This document shows positions 21,228 through 28,531 of a stretch of DNA of 60,713 nt, one piece after another. The notes below the pieces were generated by a model. It did not search any database and was not told the DNA's origin. It was given only the letters and a program-made list of their open reading frames with translations. Made by a program: the position numbers and the translations under genes. Every line of letters begins with the position of its first letter. Position 1 is the stretch's first letter. This DNA comes from Rivularia sp. T60_A2020_040. Its GTDB lineage: Bacteria > Cyanobacteriota > Cyanobacteriia > Cyanobacteriales > Nostocaceae. Location: assembly GCA_015272215.1 (NCBI GenBank), contig JACYMD010000108.1, forward strand, positions 1 to 60,713, in the 5' to 3' direction.

Positions 21228-21449
21228 TTGATTGTGGTTATAATTGTGGGATTATATTTATCGTAGTTTGCTTACACATAAAAATAAATAGCCTTGGACA
21301 AGTATATTATCCAAGACCAAATGACAGCATTTAGTGGTAATTATTTGTGATTCGAGTAACTATCGAATATTCATCATCGAAATTAATTATGATGAAGTAG
21401 CTACTTTAATGTATAATTCAATAGGGAAATAGTGTGAGCAACGTGTATC

Positions 21450-21605
21450 GGACGTTCGCCATCTAAGACCGCTCTGATGGAGGGTTGCGCCTCCCCTCGA
21501 TGGCGACGAAATAGAGGAAACGATAAAAACTCTACAACGTCCAAGGTTATAAAACTATTTTACACTGTCCGAATACCTGCCAATTCGTTCTTCTTCGGTA
21601 TTTGG
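21450..21605 (+). ncRNA. Candidate structured RNA, unidentified
   Basis: Five nested or adjacent helices can be drawn. P1 is GGACGTT/AACGTCC (21450-21456 with 21536-21542). P2 is CGCCATC/GATGGCG (21457-21463 with 21499-21505). P3 is GGAGG/CCTCC (21479-21483 with 21490-21494). P4 is TAGAG/CTCTA (21512-21516 with 21530-21534). P5 is CCGAATACC/GGTATTTGG with one G-U pair (21569-21577 with 21597-21605). P1 closes a multibranch loop holding P2-P3 and P4. I recognise no Rfam family. It may instead be a DNA-level palindromic repeat. The strand is not known; plus is arbitrary. Confidence 0.35.
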
Positions 21606-21839
21606 TGCTGAGTCACTGCGGCATAACCCCCATCCAGTGTTGTTGCTCTGTTGCTTATATTTAAAGAATACCAATAATAAATCTAGAATTTGTCGCTCTA
21701 AAGTTAAGTTATGAGTATTTCTTTGGATAGAACTGCTGAACTACTTGACCTAGAATTTTATGTTTGATTTTTTTAGTCCTATTCATAGGACTTGCGCTAT
21801 TAGACCGGCAATTTGATTCCCGGTCGGGTTTGCGAGAAT

Positions 21840-22130
21840 TGAGGTAGTGCGTTGGCGTAGCCTGCTCCGGAGGGCATACTTCTAGCTCGCTAGCTATTAC
21901 GAGGGAGCGAGCGCTCCCACTACGAACGCATTACCCATCAAAACTTATGTGGTGAAGTACTAATAGTCTTTTTCATTAGTTATGAGGAGTAATAAATTGG
22001 TAATTGGTAGTGCGAGCTTCTAGCTCGCTATTTACCACGAGGGAAACCCTTGCTATTTACGACGAGGGAGCGAGACGCTCCCACTACGAATGTATTACCC
22101 ATCAAAACTTATGTGGTGAAGTACTAATGC
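21840..22130. repeat. Duplicated dispersed-repeat block
   Basis: A segment with GCTCCCACTACGAA followed by ATTACCCATCAAAACTTATG and GTGGTGAAGTACTAAT occurs at about 21914-21963 and again at about 22077-22128. Both copies are preceded by AGCTTCTAGCTCGCTA/TACGAGGGAGCGAG palindromic DNA. No coding frame is present. Confidence 0.7.
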
Positions 22131-22205
22131 TTTGTCCCATTAATTTTCATGAGTTAAGGTAGTGCAAACATCTTGATCGCACTAGGAATTCTCTTATACT
22201 TGGGT

Positions 22206-22311
22206 GTGCTCAACGCCTTACGGCATCAAAGGTTTAAACACGTAAATTCCAATTTAATCTATCGTTTAAACCAGTGTGCTCAACGCCTTACGGCATCAAA
22301 GGTTTAAACAC
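22206..22311 (-). CRISPR. Two-repeat mini-array at the end of the cas operon
   Basis: Two identical 36-bp repeats (22206-22241 and 22276-22311) flank one 34-bp spacer. Read on the minus strand the repeat begins GTGTTTAAACC and ends GTAAGGCGTTGAGCAC. The last 16 bases equal those of the main array, while the first half differs (GTTTAAACC for GTTTTACC, and TGATGCC for TGATTGCC). It lies 48 bases beyond the cas2 stop in the sense of the operon, so operon read-through could supply its transcript. Confidence 0.9.
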
Positions 22312-22359
22312 AATTAGAATCCCTTTCATGACTTCAACAAGCAGAGGTGCTTGCATTTT

Positions 22360-22653
22360 TCAGATAATCAAAAAGGGCTTATTAGTATTTTCCCACGCAC
22401 CTGGTCGATTGTACTTGGGAATATCCTGCACACAACGATCGCTCAACCGCACGAACAAAATACTGTCTTCTTTTGCTAAAATAGTTTCCAATTCCCAACG
22501 TAATTTTTCGCGATTGCGTTGATTCATCACACAGCGAAAAATCGAATATTGGATTCTATCTCCGTAACCCTGCAATAATTTATAAGCTTTACGCCAGCGT
22601 TTGGGACAGCGAATGTCGTAGCAAATCAAATACAAATTCCGTAATTCTGCCAT
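22360..22653 (-). CDS. cas2: CRISPR-associated protein Cas2
   Basis: A 97-residue protein with the Cas2 N-terminal strand NLYLICYDI, including the conserved aspartate, followed by CPKRWRKAYKLLQGYGDRIQ and FRCVMNQRNREKLRWEL. This is the ferredoxin-like fold that dimerises and bridges two Cas1 dimers during spacer acquisition. It is the last gene of the operon, 152 bases after the cas4-cas1 stop; that gap contains a dispersed palindrome and AATCCAA units. Confidence 0.95.
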   Translation of the reverse strand: MAELRNLYLICYDIRCPKRWRKAYKLLQGYGDRIQYSIFRCVMNQRNREKLRWELETILAKEDSILFVRLSDRCVQDIPKYNRPGAWENTNKPFLII

Positions 22654-22713
22654 AATTCATCCACAACAGGTAGATAATCTAAAATCTGGTGTTGCTGATT
22701 TATTCAAAAACCT

Positions 22714-22744
22714 TGTAGAGACGCAAGGGTTTCGCGTCTCTACA
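22714..22744. repeat. Dispersed palindrome TGTAGAGACGC/GCGTCTCTACA
   Basis: An 11-bp perfect stem around a 9-base loop between cas4-cas1 and cas2, of the same family as the copies at 6799 and 49667. Confidence 0.75.
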
Positions 22745-22805
22745 TTTTCAGTTTCTACCAGGATTCAGCAAAGCCTAAAATCCAAAATCCAAAATCTAAA
22801 ATGCC

Positions 22806-24470
22806 TTACCGCACAATCAACTGAGCAAACAAACCACCTTCACCCATCCATTCTTTTTCCAGTAACCGCACTTCCAACTCCATTAACCGACGATAGGTAA
22901 GGGAATAACCTGTAGCTGGATGTTTCCAAGTTTCCTGCTTGCGATTTTCGTAAAGTTCCACAAACTTACGTTTACCAGTTTCACTCAACCAAACTTGTTG
23001 TCCACGAATATCAAAATCAGCCTTGACATCCCATTGGTTGCGATTCACAGAAGCCATGACAGTCATGTCTACTAAAGGAACTCGGAAAATTTCCATCAAA
23101 TCCAAAGCCAAAGGAGCAGCTTGGGAGCGAGGTTGGTGATAAAAGCCCAATACAGGTTCTAGTCCAACTGTCAAGATGGCATTCATCACATCTTTGAGTA
23201 ACAAAGCATACCCAAACCCCAACAAGCAATTAAATCTATCCTTGGGTGGACGACGATTTCTATCGTTGAAAACCATTTCCCGTGGTGCATCGGGTGAAAT
23301 TAAATCGGGTAAAGCACCAAAATAGAGAGCAGCTAAATTACCCTCGTATCCCAATAAAGATTCCAAGGATTCCGCTTGGGGAATCAGTTTGAGAACAGCT
23401 TTCATTTGACTGATGGCTTTTGTTAATCTCTCACTAGTTTTAGCTTTAGCCTTTCCCCGCATCAAAAACTTACGTTGTCCTTGAGCGCGACAAATCACCA
23501 ATCTTCGGGCTAATTCCAAACAGGTATGACTATCAACAAGGGCAGAATACTGACGAATTCGGCGTTGAATACTACCCTGGCGACTGTCGAAACTACCGAT
23601 ATAACGTCCACCACCGGAAATGAAATGTACACCAATTTCCTGCTCACGACAAAAGTGTAGCGCTTGGGTGGAAATTTGAGAAAAACTATGTAATACCAAC
23701 TGTCCTATCTGGCGAGCAGGTATAATTTCTACTGGTTGATTGCGACGAGTGATTTTGATTTGTTCTCCAGTTCTACCAACTCTAGTTCCTGGTTCGAGAA
23801 CATGAATTACTTGTCTGTCATCGTCTTCAGGAAATAAACGGACGGGTTGCCATTCCTTGTCATGAGCAAGACGTGCCTCTTCTGGTAAACATACGGAGGA
23901 AAGAGAACAACGAGTACACAGACGTTCATTGTCGGTTACGGGTGGTCGGTAATTAGATTGTTGGAGTTGACGCGCCTTTTTAACGGCTTCTCGAACCAAT
24001 TCCCGTCCGGCATCATCCAAAATTACACGTACCAGTACATTATCGGCATGGTAGCGAATCCGACCTTCTTTGATGGAGATACCAAGGGCAGATTCCAGTA
24101 AACAACAATAGGCAAGAATTTGTAATTTATCACTTTCCCAGGCTTGGGGTTGTTTATTTTCGTCACGATAACATCTTCCCCGTTTGTGTTCATAGGGAAT
24201 AGTTTCCCCATCGCGGGTACGTAATGCATCTACCCGTCCGCGAATACCATATTCTTCGCTGACGAGGAATAATTCTTCCCATTCCTCATCTTCTTGCTTT
24301 TCTAATTCTGCGTGTAACCTACGTCCAGCGAATACAGCCGCATCTTGGGTGTAGAGTTCTTCCACTTCTTCGAGGTAAAATAAGCGGGGACAGTAGGCAA
24401 GAGCGTGGAGAGCAGAAACGCGGATAGTTTCTAATTTGGTGGAAATTTCGATGTTTTGAAGAGTTTGCAT
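22806..24470 (-). CDS. cas4-cas1: Cas4-Cas1 fusion, spacer acquisition
   Basis: A 554-residue fusion. The Cas4 part (about residues 1-205) has an N-terminal cysteine (LAYCPRLFYLEE), the RecB-type nuclease region GRVDALRTRDG ... YEHKRG, and the cysteine group CTRCSLSSVC that completes an iron-sulphur site. The Cas1 part (about 215-554) contains GVHFISGGGRYIG, the catalytic glutamate region LLGYEGNLAALYF, histidine in GFYHQPRSQ and the acidic LDLMEIFR. Cas4 trims prespacers and selects the PAM side, and Cas1 integrates them. Fusions of this kind are typical of I-MYXAN and I-G loci. It follows uma2 with a 77-base gap that holds a degenerate repeat. Confidence 0.95.
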   Translation of the reverse strand: MQTLQNIEISTKLETIRVSALHALAYCPRLFYLEEVEELYTQDAAVFAGRRLHAELEKQEDEEWEELFLVSEEYGIRGRVDALRTRDGETIPYEHKRGRCYRDENKQPQAWESDKLQILAYCCLLESALGISIKEGRIRYHADNVLVRVILDDAGRELVREAVKKARQLQQSNYRPPVTDNERLCTRCSLSSVCLPEEARLAHDKEWQPVRLFPEDDDRQVIHVLEPGTRVGRTGEQIKITRRNQPVEIIPARQIGQLVLHSFSQISTQALHFCREQEIGVHFISGGGRYIGSFDSRQGSIQRRIRQYSALVDSHTCLELARRLVICRAQGQRKFLMRGKAKAKTSERLTKAISQMKAVLKLIPQAESLESLLGYEGNLAALYFGALPDLISPDAPREMVFNDRNRRPPKDRFNCLLGFGYALLLKDVMNAILTVGLEPVLGFYHQPRSQAAPLALDLMEIFRVPLVDMTVMASVNRNQWDVKADFDIRGQQVWLSETGKRKFVELYENRKQETWKHPATGYSLTYRRLMELEVRLLEKEWMGEGGLFAQLIVR

Positions 24471-24498
24471 ATATGTCTGTAAGGAAGTAACAATTTTT

Positions 24499-24523
24499 AG
24501 CGCCTTACGACATCGGAGGAATT
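24499..24523 (-). repeat. Degenerate CRISPR-repeat-like element before cas4-cas1
   Basis: On the plus strand CGCCTTACGACATCGGAGG matches CGCCTTACGGCATCAAAGG of the mini-array repeat at 16 of 19 positions. It lies in the 5' region of cas4-cas1, in the same sense as a crRNA repeat when read with the gene. The GAGCAC handle is lost. Confidence 0.6.
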
Positions 24524-24547
24524 GAATAATCTGTATTTTTTATGATT

Positions 24548-25126
24548 CTAACTAATTAAACCAGCCCGTTGAAATACTTCTTTGGGAGTAATTTCCAATC
24601 CCGGTAATAAATCATCTTTAATTATGAGATTTTCTCGATAGGTGACAGGAACAGAAGCAGGTGTAAATATAGTAATAGTTTTGGCTTTTGTATCCACAAC
24701 CCAAACACGCAGAACACCAGCTTTAATATAATCAGCAGCTTTTGCAGTCATCTCCCCAAAAGTTTGACCAGGTGAGATAATTTCTATCACTAATTCTGGT
24801 GCAACTGGACAAGGTTCATCTTTTAACCAATCAGCAGGAAGGAGGTTATAGGAAACATAGGTCAAATCGGGTACAGGCATCCAATTCTCATTTTCAATCT
24901 TTAATTTTATTGCCCATTCAACTTCTACACGACCGTGATTTTGTAAACATTCGTCTAGAAAGATAAGTAAAGTTTTTTGAAACCGAGAATGAAAAAATTT
25001 GGGAGACATTTGATCATCTTTATATTTGGGGACAGCTTCACCTTTAACAAACTCGTAGGTAATGTCTCCTTCGGGGAGAGCAAGAAATTCTTCGAGTGTT
25101 AAGCACTTATTAGGGGACTGAACCAT
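24548..25126 (-). CDS. Uma2 family putative nuclease inside the cas operon
   Basis: A 192-residue Uma2 (DUF820) protein with a PD-(D/E)XK-like core: PVPDLTYVS, ELVIEIISPGQTFGEMTAKA and GVLRVWVVD. The acidic residues and the lysine of the presumed active site are present. The family is very abundant and mobile in cyanobacteria, and its function is mostly unknown. It separates the effector genes (cas6 to cas5) from the adaptation genes (cas4-cas1, cas2) on the same strand. Repeat-like relics lie on both sides of it. It may be a passenger or a locus-specific nuclease; nothing in the sequence decides this. Confidence 0.85.
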   Translation of the reverse strand: MVQSPNKCLTLEEFLALPEGDITYEFVKGEAVPKYKDDQMSPKFFHSRFQKTLLIFLDECLQNHGRVEVEWAIKLKIENENWMPVPDLTYVSYNLLPADWLKDEPCPVAPELVIEIISPGQTFGEMTAKAADYIKAGVLRVWVVDTKAKTITIFTPASVPVTYRENLIIKDDLLPGLEITPKEVFQRAGLIS

Positions 25127-25160
25127 AGTTAGCTAAGATAAAAAGGTTTATTTTATTTTA

Positions 25161-25194
25161 GGCGATCGCGTAGCGGCTCCTACGGGGCATCGCC
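25161..25194. repeat. Dispersed palindrome with GGCGATCGCG
   Basis: GGCGAT ... ATCGCC with an inner CGTAG/CTACG stem, in the cas5-uma2 gap. A related GGCGTAGCCTGCTCCGGAGG lies near 21853-21872. Confidence 0.6.
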
Positions 25195-25217
25195 CTATTT
25201 CACTTACATTTTGATTT

Positions 25218-25240
25218 AACACCTATGGGCATCTGAGGTT
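25218..25240 (-). repeat. Degenerate CRISPR-repeat-like element before uma2
   Basis: Plus-strand AACACCTATGGGCATCTGAGG followed by TT aligns with AACGCCTTACGGCATCAAAGG. It shares GGCATCTGAGGTT with the element at 31661-31696, so the two are closer to each other than to the array repeat. Confidence 0.55.
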
Positions 25241-25252
25241 GATTGATCAAAT

Positions 25253-25927
25253 TTAGCTAGACTGAATTACCGTCCAAGCAGATTCAGGAGGTTGGGAAAA
25301 TTCAGAAGGTTCAAGTATTAAATACCTTTGCCATCGCGTACCTTTGGAACCAACATGATCTACCCAATAAGGTAAGGTTAATAACCCATCCTCATCTTGA
25401 ACTAACCATTGCAGAGATTGAGTTTGATTATTTTCCGACACTATCGTTACAGAATTTACTAAATCTCGACTTTCTCCCAAACATAAACCACCAAAACGAT
25501 TGATAGAAGCGGGGTTTGTAAATGCTTGTTGTAACTGTTCTGATAATGATGGTTGGGATTTATCGTCTTGAGAATTAATCCAAGTAATAAACTTAATATC
25601 GGTTAGTAATTCTTGATAATCCGGTCTAGAATTGGTTGGATGGTGAATGTCTTTGTTTTTGAAACGGCGAAATGTGCGAATTACAGTTGATTTATAGGGT
25701 TGAGAAAGAAGTGCGTTACCGGAGGTTAGCATCGCGATCGCAATTTTCACACCACAATGTTTGTATCTATTAGTTTCCCCCACAATTGACAACAACATCC
25801 CGTAAACTGTTGATGGTGGGGGGACTGGATATGTTTCCGCATATTCCCTAGCGCGAGATTGACGAAAGCAAGCAATGGGAACCTCTATTTCTAAAGTTAA
25901 TATTTTGTTATCAGTTGCAGTTGTCAT
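25253..25927 (-). CDS. cas5: Cas5 (DevS-like) Cascade subunit
   Basis: A 224-residue RAMP-fold protein. The N-terminus, with IEVPIACFRQ, YPVPPPSTVYGMLLS and a following VGE, is the Cas5 signature segment of DevS and related proteins, which hold the 5' handle of the crRNA. LGESRDLVNSV lies near residue 145. Its start overlaps the cas7 stop by four bases (ATGA), so the two are translationally coupled. It ends about 125 bases before uma2. Confidence 0.88.
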   Translation of the reverse strand: MTTATDNKILTLEIEVPIACFRQSRAREYAETYPVPPPSTVYGMLLSIVGETNRYKHCGVKIAIAMLTSGNALLSQPYKSTVIRTFRRFKNKDIHHPTNSRPDYQELLTDIKFITWINSQDDKSQPSLSEQLQQAFTNPASINRFGGLCLGESRDLVNSVTIVSENNQTQSLQWLVQDEDGLLTLPYWVDHVGSKGTRWQRYLILEPSEFSQPPESAWTVIQSS

Positions 25928-26859
25928 CGGGTTAACTCCAATTGAGGTAGCTGTAAATCTCTCGAAATCACTTGTTTGAGACTTTGTACAGCTAATTTAA
26001 TCCCAGGAAAAACATTTACACCTAATTCACCTAATTCTTTAACTTCTTGTAATTCGCTAACAGCACCAGCTATCCATAATTCCTGTGGTTCGATGTCTTG
26101 ATTTCTGACTTTTCTAATTAATTCTCCCATTGATATTTCCCCGTCATTTTCTTCAAAGCAATACAAAATTCTAGGTGAAAAATCATGTGTCCATCTTAAA
26201 ATTAAACTTTCCGGAGAAAAATCATAGAGAAAACGTGAGTGATTACCAGCAACTTCTCCCAAAGAACTTAAACCATTTAAAACTGGAATTATACGAGATT
26301 TGTCTTTTAATCTTTCAGGAGTTAATGCAAAACCATATTGGTAGCAAGTCGCATGAAGTTCCGTACCATAAAGTGATGTTCTACCCTTTTTACCACTCAA
26401 AGAATTAAAGGTTAAATCACCACTAAAAGGTGTTGTAGAAACAGCACGAGTTACTTCTAAAACACCTCGTTTAGCTGTAGTCGTACCTTTAGGAACAGCA
26501 GCTTTTGTAGCTTTACCTTTAGGCTTTTCTTCATCATCAGATGCTTCAACTTTTGCACCCTCAGCCCGCATAAAACCTAAAACATCATCATCAATAAAAG
26601 TGACATCATCAAAATTTTCATTTTGCCAAATATTATCATTTTTATCATCATTCCAACAGCGATTTACTTGATAACCATCACCACAAGTTTGCCAATAATA
26701 ACGTAAAGCCCAACGGATTGCTTCAGCAGAAACAGTGGTATGTACCTCACCCTTCCACAAAATCTTTTGCAGAGTAGTGATATTTCCTTCATTTTCGCCG
26801 CGATTATTTGCAGCAGTACCATAGCCAGTCAAGATATTTCCAAATAAATGAAACGACAT
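25924..26859 (-). CDS. cas7: Cas7 (DevR/Cst2-like) backbone subunit
   Basis: A 311-residue protein beginning with the DevR-type sequence FGNILTGYGTAANNRGENEG, then VHTTVSAEAIRWALRYYWQ, DDDVLGFMRAEG, RGVLEVTRAVSTTPFSGD and LYGTELHATCYQYGFALTPE. Cas7 copies polymerise along the crRNA to form the Cascade backbone. A Lys/Ala-rich acidic linker (about residues 95-130) interrupts the domain. Unlike its neighbours it is not overlapped by the gene before it. Instead, 112 bases with two hairpins precede it, and an AAGGAGAT ribosome site favours high translation, which suits a multi-copy subunit. Confidence 0.93.
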   Translation of the reverse strand: MSFHLFGNILTGYGTAANNRGENEGNITTLQKILWKGEVHTTVSAEAIRWALRYYWQTCGDGYQVNRCWNDDKNDNIWQNENFDDVTFIDDDVLGFMRAEGAKVEASDDEEKPKGKATKAAVPKGTTTAKRGVLEVTRAVSTTPFSGDLTFNSLSGKKGRTSLYGTELHATCYQYGFALTPERLKDKSRIIPVLNGLSSLGEVAGNHSRFLYDFSPESLILRWTHDFSPRILYCFEENDGEISMGELIRKVRNQDIEPQELWIAGAVSELQEVKELGELGVNVFPGIKLAVQSLKQVISRDLQLPQLELTR

Positions 26860-26894
26860 TTTTGCATCTCCTTAAAATTAAAATGTTTGTAGTT

Positions 26895-26954
26895 GCGCTT
26901 TAGCGCTTCATATTTCCAATCTACGAGTTTAGATTCCCAACTTCTTGGAGAAGT
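26895..26954 (-). promoter_or_regulatory. Two small hairpins between cas8 and cas7
   Basis: ACTTCT/AGAAGT (26940-26954, 3-base loop) and GCGC/GCGC (26895-26906) lie in the only long gap among the effector genes. No T-run follows, so they suit RNA processing or stability rather than termination. This role is inference. Confidence 0.35.
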
Positions 26955-26971
26955 CGGAAATCTTTTGCTCC

Positions 26972-28531
26972 TCAAATATCAATATCGATAATATTCTCAT
27001 CATCAACGGTATTTTCATGATCATTAATCTCTTCCTCGTTAGAATCTTCTTTACCTTTTTGCGAATCTCCAGTTCCTTTATAACTAGCTAATGCCAACAA
27101 AGCTAAATCTCTAGATTTCTTCCAATTTTTTTCTAACATGACAAACTCCATCAATTCTTCCCAATGTTTCTGTAAAGTTGGTAATTTACCTGCTCTCGAC
27201 CAAAAATCAGTAATGAATTCTCGAAAAGTTTCCGAATTTTTACATCTTCCTAAACCAGTTCTAATCCGTACTGTTTCACGGTCAAAATTTGGTATTTCTC
27301 TTCTTTTCTTTGCCACATCTGAAATTTTTCCATAAGTATAATTAATTGCTTCATGACAAGTTTTCACAAATAATTTTTCTAATTCATCCGATTGAATTTT
27401 TTGTATCACTTGATATAATCCTCCTCTTTCGTAGGCTAACTTTTTAAAAAGTTCATTACTATTTACTTTATCGGAAATTCCAAAATACCAAGGTAGATTT
27501 TTTGCTAAATTTTCAGCAATTAATTCCTTTGCGAAACTTGTAGCAACAAATCCACCATCTTTACCTGCAATTCCCTTATCTTTCAACCAATTATCGCAAA
27601 CTTGATAGTTATGACATACCTCATCGTTTGCTTCTATCACATACATATCAGTGCGAGTTTTTTGTTGAGTTGCCCATGCAACAGTTCCTAATGTTAAAAC
27701 TTGACAACGTTGGATACCGAAAGTTTGAGCAATATTAGCAGTTGCATCTAAAGTTAGAAATTTTAAACCAGCATCACCTAAACCAGAAGCGTGAAAATCT
27801 TTGTAACTTGCGTTTCGCAAATGCTGATTTTGGCGATAGTTAGCATATTTTTCTAAATTGGTAATCTCTGGAATTACTAAAGCATATTGAGCGCGTTTAT
27901 CTCGCAATTTAGAACGCAAAATATAGTAATAACAAGCGACAGGTGCAAATAATAAAATAAAAGCATTTTCTGGTAACTCTTCAAAGCTCGTATCGGAACT
28001 AAAAGCAATATGTCTAACTGCTGCACCCGGATTTAACCATCCAGCAACACTAATTGCTTTTGTTAATAATTGTCCTTTTTTATCGCATAAATTACCAGCA
28101 AATTCTTGATAAGCATATCTTGTTAGGCTTTTGTATTTGACTTGAATTTCTGGCTCATTCTCTCCCAAAGATAAGGATTTTGTGACAACTCCATCGGATT
28201 TATGGGTACTAGTATGTTGTAATAAAGTCCCTAAAATACCTTGATGGACTATCACTTGTGCATCTTCACGTATTGATTGGGTATCTAATCCGCGTAATGC
28301 AATAATGCCATTATTTAATTGAAAGGATTCCTTCAGAAACCAATCTAAAAATTCTTTATCATTTCCCTCCCAACTTAAATTAACTTGACGTTGACTTAGC
28401 TGCCATTTTAATTCATATTTAACTGCAATTTTTTCCTTTTCAAACTGTTTTAAAGTCATCCATAATCCAGCTACTCCAGCACGATGCAGCAAGGTAAAAT
28501 TAGGATTACCCAAATCGAATTCTAATTTCAC
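26972..28531 (-). CDS. cas8: Cas8 large subunit, I-MYXAN type (Cas8a1/Cmx1, DevT-like)
   Basis: A 519-residue protein that starts with LDLGNPNFTLLHRAGVAGLW-like sequence (residues 5-25), characteristic of the Dev-type large subunit, and has VAGWLNPGAAVRHIAF near 160 and RTDMYVIEANDE near 295. The large subunit recognises the PAM and starts R-loop formation. The C-terminus is an acidic, low-complexity tail of about 35 residues. It overlaps cas3 by four bases and lies between cas3 and cas7, as in Dev-type loci. Whether curators would file it under Cas8a1/Cmx1 or Cmx8 cannot be settled by reading; the gene set as a whole points to I-MYXAN. Confidence 0.75.
   Translation of the reverse strand: MKLEFDLGNPNFTLLHRAGVAGLWMTLKQFEKEKIAVKYELKWQLSQRQVNLSWEGNDKEFLDWFLKESFQLNNGIIALRGLDTQSIREDAQVIVHQGILGTLLQHTSTHKSDGVVTKSLSLGENEPEIQVKYKSLTRYAYQEFAGNLCDKKGQLLTKAISVAGWLNPGAAVRHIAFSSDTSFEELPENAFILLFAPVACYYYILRSKLRDKRAQYALVIPEITNLEKYANYRQNQHLRNASYKDFHASGLGDAGLKFLTLDATANIAQTFGIQRCQVLTLGTVAWATQQKTRTDMYVIEANDEVCHNYQVCDNWLKDKGIAGKDGGFVATSFAKELIAENLAKNLPWYFGISDKVNSNELFKKLAYERGGLYQVIQKIQSDELEKLFVKTCHEAINYTYGKISDVAKKRREIPNFDRETVRIRTGLGRCKNSETFREFITDFWSRAGKLPTLQKHWEELMEFVMLEKNWKKSRDLALLALASYKGTGDSQKGKEDSNEEEINDHENTVDDENIIDIDI

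Noticed and set aside
21450-21640. tRNA or tmRNA in the structured region
   Set aside because: No cloverleaf, T-loop GTTCRA or CCA-type end could be fitted; I keep it only as an unassigned structured element.
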